Assembly: GCF_002498065.1 (NCBI RefSeq)
Contig: NZ_DAFZ01000095.1
Location: 1 to 22,144 of the forward strand
Length of the DNA: 22,144 nt
Direction: 5' to 3'
DNA from: Methanoculleus sp. UBA208
Lineage (GTDB): Archaea > Halobacteriota > Methanomicrobia > Methanomicrobiales > Methanoculleaceae
Program-made: the position numbers and the translations under genes
Shown: one piece after another, positions 1-6,079 of the stretch
Numbering within the stretch: position 1 is the stretch's first letter
How the letters are laid out: each line of letters begins with the position of its first letter
Notes under the pieces: generated by a model
Told to the model about the DNA's origin: nothing
Databases searched by the model: none
The model's input: the letters and a program-made list of their open reading frames with translations, nothing else

Positions 1-450
1 ATGGTCGGGGGGACGTTCGATCCCCTGCATGCCGGGCACCGGAAACTTCTCGCCCGCTCCTTCGAGCTCGCCGGGCCCGACGGGGAGGTGACCATCGGGT
101 TGACGACCGACGAGTTTGCCGGCGCAAAGGTGCACCCCGTCCACACGTACCGGGAACGGCTGGAGAGTATCACGTCTTTTATCCGGGAGCACGGTTACAC
201 CGCCGCATGGAAGGTCGAACCGCTCGCCGACCGCTACGGCAGCGCCCTTGACGCGGACTTCGATATCCTCGTCGTCTCCGAGGAGACCTTCCCGGTTGCC
301 GTGGAGATCAACGAACTCCGGCGCGAGCGCGGGAAGAAAAAGGTGGATCTTCACGAGATCTCGTGCGTCCTCGCCGAAGACGGGCGGCGGATCTCGAGCA
401 CCCGGATCTGCCGGGGGGAGATCGACCGGCAGGGACGCCTGATCAGATGA
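1..450 (+). CDS. coaD: Phosphopantetheine adenylyltransferase (archaeal type), 5' end at window edge
   Basis: Transfers AMP from ATP to 4'-phosphopantetheine to give dephospho-CoA, the penultimate step of CoA synthesis, in the cytoplasm. The protein opens with a nucleotidyltransferase signature, GGTFDPLHAGH at residues 3-13 (the HxGH motif), and ends with an ISSTRI segment at about residues 130-135, the place of the second nucleotide-binding motif of this superfamily. The 149-aa length fits the archaeal PPAT family, which is distinct from bacterial CoaD. Family members normally have a few more residues of the first beta strand before GGTFD. The ATG at base 1 may therefore be internal and the true start just outside the window. 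Its 3' end overlaps the convergent pyrI gene by 8 bp. The function call is firm; the start is not. Confidence 0.9.
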   Translation: MVGGTFDPLHAGHRKLLARSFELAGPDGEVTIGLTTDEFAGAKVHPVHTYRERLESITSFIREHGYTAAWKVEPLADRYGSALDADFDILVVSEETFPVAVEINELRRERGKKKVDLHEISCVLAEDGRRISSTRICRGEIDRQGRLIR

Positions 451-910
451 TGTGGTTTGCGATATCGTCCTTGATCAGCCAGTCGCAATAGAGGCAGTGC
501 AGCCCTTTTGGGAGCACCTCGAACGTGCTCTCCACCGGCTCGTTCGTGTTCGTGATGCAGCCGGGGTTCGGGCACCTGACCACGCCTTTGAGAACCTTCG
601 GGATCTCCACGCCCTTCATCTCCACCACGCGATAGTCCCGGATGATGTTGATCTTTGCCTGCGGTGCAAGCAGGGCGATCCGGTCGACTTCCTCCGTGCG
701 GAGTTCCCAGTTCTCTATCTTGACGATGTCCTTCTTCCGCATCCGCTTGCTCTCGACGTTCGTCGCGATGCTCAGGCATTCCCGGGTCGAGCCGGTGATG
801 CCGAGGATCCGCAGGACGTTCAGCGCCTCGCCTGCCGTGATATGGTCGATGACGGTGCCGTTCCTGATAGGGCTGACGAGCAACCCCCGCGACGGGTCTT
901 TCGTGCTCAT
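443..910 (-). CDS. pyrI: Aspartate carbamoyltransferase regulatory subunit PyrI
   Basis: Regulatory chain of aspartate transcarbamoylase, which binds nucleotide effectors and, through its zinc domain, holds the catalytic trimers together. The 155-aa length is typical. The N-terminal allosteric domain (about 1-100) is followed by a zinc domain with four ligands visible as C113, C118 (CPNPGC) and C139, C142 (CLYC). Its ATG overlaps the pyrB stop as ATGA. A strong Shine-Dalgarno (GAGGTGAT) lies in the last codons of pyrB, so translation is coupled. Together with pyrB it forms the classical regulated class B ATCase, the first committed step of pyrimidine synthesis. Confidence 0.96.
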   Translation of the reverse strand: MSTKDPSRGLLVSPIRNGTVIDHITAGEALNVLRILGITGSTRECLSIATNVESKRMRKKDIVKIENWELRTEEVDRIALLAPQAKINIIRDYRVVEMKGVEIPKVLKGVVRCPNPGCITNTNEPVESTFEVLPKGLHCLYCDWLIKDDIANHII

Positions 911-1803
911 TTCATCACCTCGTGGAGGAGCGCCATCCTGATGGGCACGCCGTTCCTCGCCTGCTCGAAGTAGCGCGCATACGGCGTACGGTCCACCGCC
1001 GGGTCGATCTCCCCGGCGCGCGGGAGGGGATGGAGGATCATCAGATGGTCCTTCACCGCGGCGAGAAGGTCGGCCGTGATCCGGTAACTGGACGCGACGT
1101 TGTAGTACGACGCCGAGTCCGGGAACCGTTCGCGCTGGATTCTCGTGACGTAGAGGACGTCGAGTTCCCGGATCGCCTCCTCGACGTTCGGGTGCTCGAC
1201 GACCTCCATGCCGCGCTCCCGGAGTTCGAGGGCTATGTTCGCCGGCATCTCGAGCCCCCGGGGCGCGATCGTGTGCAGCGTGACGCCGTAGAGGGAGAGG
1301 GCGAGCGCCAGCGAGTGCGCGGTCCTGCCGTAGCGGAGATCCCCTAAAAGCCCGACGTCGATCCCGTCGATCGGCATCGACTGCCTGATGGTGTAGAGGT
1401 CGAGCAGCGTCTGGCTCGGGTGCTGCCCCGCGCCGTCGCCGGCGTTGATGACCGGCACCGAGGCGAACTCGCTTGCCAGCCTGGCCGCCCCCTCCTTCGG
1501 GTGGCGGAGCACGATGGCGTCCGCGTAACCGCTTACCACCCGGATGGTGTCTGCGAGCGTCTCTCCCTTGACGATGGAACTTGCCTCCACGGAATCGACG
1601 CTGATCGACCGCCCGCCCAGCCGGGCCATGGCCGTCGCAAACGACATCCTTGTCCTGGTACTGGGCTCGAAGAAGAGAAGAGCCACGAGTTTATCGTCAA
1701 GTATCCCGGGCCGATAATCGCCGGTATCAAACTCCTGTGCCCGGTCAAGCAGGTAATCGAGATCCCTGCGTTCAAAATCGCGGATAGAGATAATGTGGTA
1801 CAT
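907..1803 (-). CDS. pyrB: Aspartate carbamoyltransferase catalytic subunit PyrB
   Basis: Condenses carbamoyl phosphate with L-aspartate to N-carbamoyl-L-aspartate, the first committed step of pyrimidine synthesis. With the ATG at 1803 it is 298 aa. Visible motifs are the carbamoyl-phosphate loop FFEPSTRTRMSF (STRTR at 48-52), the flexible-loop lysine K79, HPSQ at 128-131, and HPLPR at 258-262. The frame is open further upstream to a TTG at 1830, but the ATG at 1803 begins the expected family N-terminus (MYHIISIRDF) and has an AAGGT Shine-Dalgarno about 9 nt before it, so it is preferred. It overlaps pyrI by 4 bp. An inverted repeat lies in its leader (1829-1853). Confidence 0.96.
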   Translation of the reverse strand: MYHIISIRDFERRDLDYLLDRAQEFDTGDYRPGILDDKLVALLFFEPSTRTRMSFATAMARLGGRSISVDSVEASSIVKGETLADTIRVVSGYADAIVLRHPKEGAARLASEFASVPVINAGDGAGQHPSQTLLDLYTIRQSMPIDGIDVGLLGDLRYGRTAHSLALALSLYGVTLHTIAPRGLEMPANIALELRERGMEVVEHPNVEEAIRELDVLYVTRIQRERFPDSASYYNVASSYRITADLLAAVKDHLMILHPLPRAGEIDPAVDRTPYARYFEQARNGVPIRMALLHEVMK

Positions 1804-1828
1804 CGTGCGGCTACCTTCCGGGGCTTTC

Positions 1829-1853
1829 AATCCGGCGTGCAGGCGCCCGGATT
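1829..1853 (-). promoter_or_regulatory. Stem-loop in the pyrB leader
   Basis: A perfect 7-bp inverted repeat (AATCCGG at 1829-1835 and CCGGATT at 1847-1853) surrounds an 11-nt loop, with further GC pairing possible inside. It lies 25 nt upstream of the pyrB ATG, just before the Shine-Dalgarno. It could be an operator or an RNA element affecting pyrBI expression; only the dyad itself is seen. Confidence 0.4.
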
Positions 1854-1989
1854 GTTCCGCCCCTCTTCTCTCCTGAATAATGATTCACCCCGCACCCACT
1901 AAATACCTTTTTTTCCGGGTGCGTGCCCGGCCCCCATGGCAACCTTTGTCACCTTCGCCTCCCTACCACTTACTCCTGGAGAAGATCTT

Positions 1990-2178
1990 ATGGCCGAACA
2001 ACAGGAAGAGTATGCTCCTGAGGTCTGCTGCCACTGTGAGGGGGCCGGGTGCATGTACTGCAACAAAAAAGGCACCGTGATGGTGCTGCAGCCATCGCAG
2101 AAGTGCAGGCACTGCGGCGGGGACTGCTGCATCTACTGCGGCTACACCGGGTGGGAACGCCCGCTGAAGGAGTATTAA
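1990..2178 (+). CDS. Small Cys-rich zinc-binding protein (62 aa)
   Basis: I do not recognise a named family. From the ATG at 1990 the protein is 62 aa with ten cysteines in two similar blocks: CCHCEGAGCMYC (13-24) and CRHCGGDCCIYC (39-50). These look like two zinc knuckles related to the CxxCxGxG repeats of DnaJ or to small zinc ribbons, so two bound zinc ions or an Fe-S site are plausible. The frame is open from an ATG at 1936. The start at 1990 is chosen because GGAG at 1978-1981 sits 8 nt upstream and because the upstream residues look like non-coding translation. A TATA-like ctaaatac at 1900-1907 could serve it. It is convergent with trmI, separated by 4 bp. Confidence 0.75.
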   Translation: MAEQQEEYAPEVCCHCEGAGCMYCNKKGTVMVLQPSQKCRHCGGDCCIYCGYTGWERPLKEY

Positions 2179-2182
2179 CACT

Positions 2183-2908
2183 CTATTTTCGTGCGATTGT
2201 GACGTAGCCGCTGTGGGCGACCCTGGTCGACGGGCGGGTTCCCCGGGCGGAGCGCGTCAGTTCCCGTTCCATGCATTCGTAGCAGTGGACGTCGCGGAAG
2301 AGCGGCCCTGCGGCATCGAGCGCGACGAACGTGTGTTCGAGGAACGGCGTGTAGCAGGAGAGATAGCCGCCGGGGGTAAGGAGCGAGAAGGCGTGCTCCA
2401 CGTGCGCCGGCGTTATCGTGAGGTCCAGGTGAACGACGTCGAACTCGCCGGTCGCTTGAAGCATATCGGCCGCGACCACCTCGACGTTCTCGAGGCGGGC
2501 GTTTTTGATGTTCTTCTCCGCAAGTTTGGCGAACTCCGGGCGCACCTCGTAGGTCTTCACCTCGCGGGCGATGCTCCCGAAGTAGATCGCGGCGACGCCG
2601 CTCCCGGTGCCGGCGTCGAGGACCCGGTCGTCGCGGTTCATCCCCGTATAGGCGATCACCATACCGATATCCTTCGGGAGCATCGGGGCTCCGCTCCGTT
2701 TTGCGTGGACAAAAAAGTCGGTCGGCCGGGGACGAAGGACCCTGAACGGGACGTCGAGGTGGGTCCGGATCTCGTCCCCGGGTTTCACCCCCGCGAGCGC
2801 CGCCAGATCGATCATCCCCCGGTCGGTGGAGAACTGCCCCTCGCCCGCCGTCACGAAGTACTCCCGATCCTCGCCGACGAGCAGGAGCCGTTCGCCCGTC
2901 TCGATCAT
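2183..2908 (-). CDS. trmI: tRNA (adenine-N1)-methyltransferase TrmI
   Basis: Class I SAM-dependent methyltransferase of the TrmI family, which makes m1A at position 57/58 of the tRNA T-loop in archaea. The 241 aa show a small N-terminal beta domain, a conserved segment around residues 71-90 (MLPKDIGMVIAYTGM) typical of archaeal TrmI, and the SAM-binding motif I DAGTGSG at 98-104. The usual LDLP-type motif IV reads HLDLTITP here, a small deviation. Its ATG overlaps the nac stop (ATGA), so it is the last gene of a recJ-PUA-nac-trmI run. A closely related methyltransferase of other specificity cannot be excluded, but the archaeal context fits TrmI. Confidence 0.85.
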   Translation of the reverse strand: MIETGERLLLVGEDREYFVTAGEGQFSTDRGMIDLAALAGVKPGDEIRTHLDVPFRVLRPRPTDFFVHAKRSGAPMLPKDIGMVIAYTGMNRDDRVLDAGTGSGVAAIYFGSIAREVKTYEVRPEFAKLAEKNIKNARLENVEVVAADMLQATGEFDVVHLDLTITPAHVEHAFSLLTPGGYLSCYTPFLEHTFVALDAAGPLFRDVHCYECMERELTRSARGTRPSTRVAHSGYVTIARK

Positions 2909-3246
2909 TGCTGCGCGAGTTTCAGGATCGCTTCGGCGATGTCGCCGCGAGTCTCGACGAGCGCCGCCCGCGCGGCCTCCTCGGTTGCCCCTGTCTGGGA
3001 TGCGACGAGGACGACGTCGTCGTCGGGGATCTCCGGGACCGCCTCCTCGAACCGGGCCTCCCCCGTGAGCTGGTAGGTGGTGGTCCCCTGCATGGTGGTC
3101 GCGATGACCTGGGCATCGTCAAAGACGTAGTTTCCCGCTGGCGTGTAGATGACAACCTTCTCCACGCCCTCGATCTCCTCCATCTCCATGCCCATCTGCT
3201 TCATCATCTGCTTCATCTTTTTCGGGTTCATTTTTCCTGGAAACAT
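2905..3246 (-). CDS. nac: Nascent polypeptide-associated complex protein (alphaNAC)
   Basis: Ribosome-associated chaperone that contacts emerging nascent chains; archaea use a NAC-alpha homodimer. The 113 aa consist of a Met/Lys-rich N-terminal tail (MNPKKMKQMMKQMGM), a NAC barrel at about 25-65, and a C-terminal UBA domain at about 76-112. The ATG at 3246 has a GGAGAGG Shine-Dalgarno about 7 nt before it. A second ATG at 3231 is possible but less well placed. It overlaps the upstream PUA gene by 19 bp and trmI by 4 bp, so the cluster is translationally coupled. Confidence 0.95.
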   Translation of the reverse strand: MFPGKMNPKKMKQMMKQMGMEMEEIEGVEKVVIYTPAGNYVFDDAQVIATTMQGTTTYQLTGEARFEEAVPEIPDDDVVLVASQTGATEEAARAALVETRGDIAEAILKLAQQ

Positions 3247-3725
3247 TCGGATCCTCTCCCCTGCCGTACTTTTACCGCTACACCGTAATTAAATGCCAGC
3301 ATCTCCCGCCCGGAGAGCATGGCCGCCCCGGTGGCGAGGAGCAGGTCGTCGCCGGTCACCACCAGCACCTCGTCCCCTGCACGGATGCCCTCGTCGGCGG
3401 CGACGACGTGTTTTGCCATCGCGTTCTTTCCGTCCGCGATGAACGCCGCCACGTCCTCCTGCACCGCCACGCGGTAGGCCGGTGGGGGAAGGTGGGCGGC
3501 AAGCCGCTCCGCTCCGGTTATCCCGAGGGTCAGGCGGCCGTCCTGTGCGCGAACGGTCGCAAGCCTCTCCTTTCCGATGCGCACCTGGCGGATGCGCCCG
3601 GTTGTGGAGAACTGGAAGGTGCATCCCTCGGGGAAGACCGCGGCTCCGGCCCCGGCGCCGAACTGGAAGTCAGCTATCGTCCGGATCCGCTGAAGCGAAC
3701 TGTCGTTTGAGTATTCGGTTGACAC
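3228..3725 (-). CDS. PUA domain protein, putative RNA-binding
   Basis: Archaeal PUA-domain protein of about 165 aa, with a predicted RNA-binding role in translation or RNA modification; no catalytic domain is visible. The N-terminal part (RIRTIADFQFGAGAG) matches the pre-PUA region of archaeal PUA/MCT-1-like proteins. The C-terminal 75 residues form the PUA fold, with a GIRAGDEVLVV segment and a conserved GREMLAFNYGVAVKVR end. No ATG is available. Possible starts are TTG 3734, TTG 3731 and GTG 3725. GTG is chosen because it is the stronger codon and GAGGAG lies 10 nt before it. Whichever start is used, the gene overlaps the 3' end of the recJ-like gene by 56-65 bp. Confidence 0.82.
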   Translation of the reverse strand: MSTEYSNDSSLQRIRTIADFQFGAGAGAAVFPEGCTFQFSTTGRIRQVRIGKERLATVRAQDGRLTLGITGAERLAAHLPPPAYRVAVQEDVAAFIADGKNAMAKHVVAADEGIRAGDEVLVVTGDDLLLATGAAMLSGREMLAFNYGVAVKVRQGRGSECFQEK

Positions 3726-5073
3726 TATCAACAAACTCCTCTTCTGTGTCGTGGGGAATGAACGCCCCGGCCGCGATCCGGTGTCCGCCGCCTGCGCCGC
3801 CGACCTCTGCCGATGCCTCGATGAGCGCCTCGCAGAGATCGACCCCGCGGCCGAGCGCCCACTCGTTCGTCCGCATCGAGACCTTGGTGACTTCCGGCTC
3901 GTCCACCATCGCGGCGAGCACCATCATCGGTTTCTTCCAGTTCAGTTTGGAGAGCGCCATCCCCGCCCCGATCCCGACGATGGTGTCGGGGAACCGGTCG
4001 CCGGTGTGGACGTACTGGAGGTGGGATAACTCGGTCACCCCGGCATCGAGGATGTACTGGAGCAGGTCGCGGATGACCGATCGGTGGTGGGCGAGCATGT
4101 GCTCCGCGTCGCGGTAGGCCTCCCCGCGCTCCCCGCGGCAGATGCTGCTCCCAACCTTCGGTTTCGCCCACCGGCCGCAGGCGTTCAAGAGGGTGGCATA
4201 CTCGGAGGCGTTCCGGAGCGGCGTCCGCTCCGGCTCGTCGGGGAAGATGTAGGTCTCGGCGAGCAGGCGGTCGGTCTCCCTCCCGTGGGCGATGAGCTGC
4301 TGGGCGAGGCCGCTGATGATCGTGCGCCGGTCCTCGAACGGGAGTTCTTCCCAGACGAGCCACCCGCCCCGTGGGTTCTTCAGCGTAACACCGAGCCTCT
4401 CGAGGAACCGGAGTGCTGCGTTCGTGTTGTTCGAGATCCCGTCGATGTAGGGATCGTCGCAGTAGCCGAGGCAGACGTGGACCGGGCGGGTGGACGTCCC
4501 GTAGCAATTCAGGTCATGGTCCTGCACGATGATGTTGCCGTACTCCACGCCGTCCCGGACGATCTCGCGTGCCGGGCCGACCAGCCCGCAGTTCTCCCGG
4601 GCCATCATGTCCCCGACGTTCCCGACCACGGCGAGTTTGGCGAGGTCGGTGCCTGTCGGGTCGATCGCCTTCGCGACCAGATACGCGATTCCGGCGGCGC
4701 TCATCCGGGTGATCCCGTGATCGAGGCTGTTGACCATGGGGTAGGCCGTGCCGCAGGGCTGGCCGACGTGGTGGTCGAGGATCAGGACTTCGTCGGCACA
4801 GAGGCCGTGCTCCTCGAGAAGGTTCTGCTGCCCGGCGCCGAGGTCGGCGAAGAGTTTCAGGGACCCGTCTTTCGGGACGTGGCGCATCGCCATCGGTTCG
4901 AGCTGGCGGACGAAGACGGAGTCGACAGCCATGCCCTCGCGGGTGAGCGCCTGCGCGAGGATCGCCTCCGTGCTGATGCCGTCGGCGTCGATGTGGGAGA
5001 TGATCGTCACCGACTCCGCTTCACCGATGATATCCGCCGCTCTCCGCACATCGTTCTCGAGGCTCATCTCCAT
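3670..5073 (-). CDS. DHH-family phosphoesterase, archaeal RecJ-like exonuclease
   Basis: Metal-dependent phosphoesterase of the DHH superfamily, related to RecJ single-strand exonucleases and archaeal GAN/RecJ proteins, so probably a nuclease acting on ssDNA or RNA. From the ATG at 5073 it is 467 aa. Motif I is HIDADG at 27-32, DHH at 100-102, and the DHHA1 substrate motif GAGGGHRIAAGAF at 426-438. The open frame runs 45 codons further upstream, but those residues are low-complexity and lack family similarity. ATG 5073 or 5067 begins the conserved region. No clear Shine-Dalgarno precedes it, so a leaderless or short-leader transcript is plausible. It is first gene of the run toward trmI. Confidence 0.88.
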   Translation of the reverse strand: MEMSLENDVRRAADIIGEAESVTIISHIDADGISTEAILAQALTREGMAVDSVFVRQLEPMAMRHVPKDGSLKLFADLGAGQQNLLEEHGLCADEVLILDHHVGQPCGTAYPMVNSLDHGITRMSAAGIAYLVAKAIDPTGTDLAKLAVVGNVGDMMARENCGLVGPAREIVRDGVEYGNIIVQDHDLNCYGTSTRPVHVCLGYCDDPYIDGISNNTNAALRFLERLGVTLKNPRGGWLVWEELPFEDRRTIISGLAQQLIAHGRETDRLLAETYIFPDEPERTPLRNASEYATLLNACGRWAKPKVGSSICRGERGEAYRDAEHMLAHHRSVIRDLLQYILDAGVTELSHLQYVHTGDRFPDTIVGIGAGMALSKLNWKKPMMVLAAMVDEPEVTKVSMRTNEWALGRGVDLCEALIEASAEVGGAGGGHRIAAGAFIPHDTEEEFVDSVNRILKRQFASADPDDS

Positions 5074-5290
5074 AGTAGTGGGTGGTGAAGGGTCAATAAT
5101 GCATGGGAGTGGGGAGGGATCGGGGGTTTGGGAAGGTCGGCGAAGTGGAGAACTGGAGCATGAGTGGTTTGAGTCTTCAAGCGACGGACTTATGCAATCC
5201 GCACCCACTGGTGTTTACATTCTTCTCGGTTGCACATGCCCTTACACGGATTTTCACTGGATGTCGCCATTGGTGCTCGAGTTTCTGCCC

Positions 5291-5800
5291 CTACACCTTG
5301 CGGTGCTCAAACTCCTGCCCATAGGACAGTCGCATTCCGTTAGAACATCGTACCTTCGGCCAGCCGCCAGTCCAAGACCTTCGGTCTTCCCCGGCTCCGA
5401 TTCTTCGCACCTCACGGTGCTCACGCTCCCGGCCTCTGGTCAGTCGCGTACCGAATCATCGCCTCTCGCCACGCACTGCCCGCCCCCAAGGGGGGCGGGA
5501 GGAGCGCGAAGCGCGGGTGGTGGGGGTCACAGGCAGAGCCTTACGGGGTAGAGACAGGGGAGGGAGGGTACTCCCCCCTCGAAGAACTTCGTTCTTCTCG
5601 TGTTCGCTACGCTCACACCTCGAAACTCTTCGAGTTTCTCATGCTCACTCCGTTCGCACCTCGCACCTATCGGTGCTCAAGCTCGCTTCGCTCGCACTCC
5701 GCACCCTTCGGGTGCTCGAACTCCGTTCCTGCGGAACATCGCACTCCCCGTCAGCCCCTCGCACCTGACGGTGCTCATGCTCCTGCCCTTCGGCCAGTCG
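5291..5800 (+). repeat. Array of mini-hairpins with 3-4 nt loops (TTC/UUCG type)
   Basis: A loose repeat with the theme tcGCACCTnnCGGTGCtc, then ctcCTGCCCTTCGGnCAGtcgcac, recurs here. Perfect small stems include 5581-5597 (GAAGAAC, TTC, GTTCTTC), 5622-5638 (GAAACTC, TTC, GAGTTTC), 5663-5676 (GCACC, TATC, GGTGC), 5701-5715 (GCACCC, TTC, GGGTGC), 5725-5737 (GTTCC, TGC, GGAAC) and 5761-5774 (GCACC, TGAC, GGTGC). Many contain C(TTCG)G, the exceptionally stable UUCG tetraloop if transcribed. Stem sequences change while pairing is kept. Confidence 0.7.
5479..5499. repeat. Perfect 9-bp GC hairpin
   Basis: CCCGCCCCC (5479-5487) and GGGGGCGGG (5491-5499) are exact reverse complements around an AAG loop. 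It is the strongest single stem within the inverted-repeat element. A smaller GCGC-GAA-GCGC stem follows at 5504-5514. Confidence 0.7.
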
Positions 5801-5878
5801 CACTCCCCAATGGCGATATCCACAGGAAATCCGTGTAAGGCACGTGCGGTCGAGAACAATCCCGACACTCGTGGGTGC

Positions 5879-5938
5879 ACCGCGTATACGGCGTATGGTG
5901 CACGGTATGCGACCGAGCAATCCAGGCACCAGTGGGTG
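5879..5938. repeat. Degenerate extra copy of the right arm of the inverted-repeat element
   Basis: Read on the minus strand from 5938, the sequence begins GCACCCACTGGTG, the same 13 bases that open the left arm at 5201. It continues with a weaker match through ATTGCTCGGTCGCA. It directly abuts the right arm ending at 5878, so the right side of the element carries two tandem, diverged copies of its terminal sequence. Confidence 0.45.
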
Positions 5939-6079
5939 CATTGGTTGCCCCTTAGATGCTCATCTGTCAACACTGCCCTAAACCGGCAGCCTCCCCGGCA
6001 TCTCTCCGGGTGGAAACTAAAACTATCTAAGAAAGAAACGCCAAGCACCGATCAGACAACGCTCCTGGAGGTACAGAAC

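Larger units (their letters stand above)
5201..5878. repeat. 678-bp element with long imperfect terminal inverted repeats, no gene inside
   Basis: Bases 5201-5273, starting GCACCCACTGGTG and ending CGCCATTGG, match the reverse complement of 5807-5878. By hand alignment the outer 40 positions agree at about 28, and the inner 42 at about 35 with one gap; CTTACACGGATTT and TCGCCATTGG are shared exactly. The interior carries many very short perfect hairpins on one strand and no gene I can support. The whole 5074-6079 gap between recJ and nnr is otherwise without recognisable content, apart from a degenerate extra copy of the right arm (5879-5938) and the nnr leader. It could be a MITE-like mobile remnant or a structured RNA locus. 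Confidence 0.65.

Noticed and set aside
4084..5088. 334-codon open frame antisense to the recJ-like gene
   Set aside because: Val/Asp/Arg-rich shadow; the opposite strand carries all DHH motifs.
4748..5551. 267-codon open frame over the recJ 5' end and the repeat region
   Set aside because: Antisense to recJ and then runs through the hairpin repeats; composition is Ser/Arg-rich with no recognisable motif. A stop-free frame is common in GC-rich DNA.
5281..5800. CRISPR array
   Set aside because: Repeats are short, variable, self-complementary and unevenly spaced, with no constant repeat or unique spacers of equal size and no cas genes nearby.
5600..6079. N-terminal extension of the nnr frame by about 160 codons
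   Set aside because: It translates the hairpin array into Ser/Arg/Leu-rich low-complexity sequence. The ATG at 6080 has a perfect Shine-Dalgarno and begins the family-like part.
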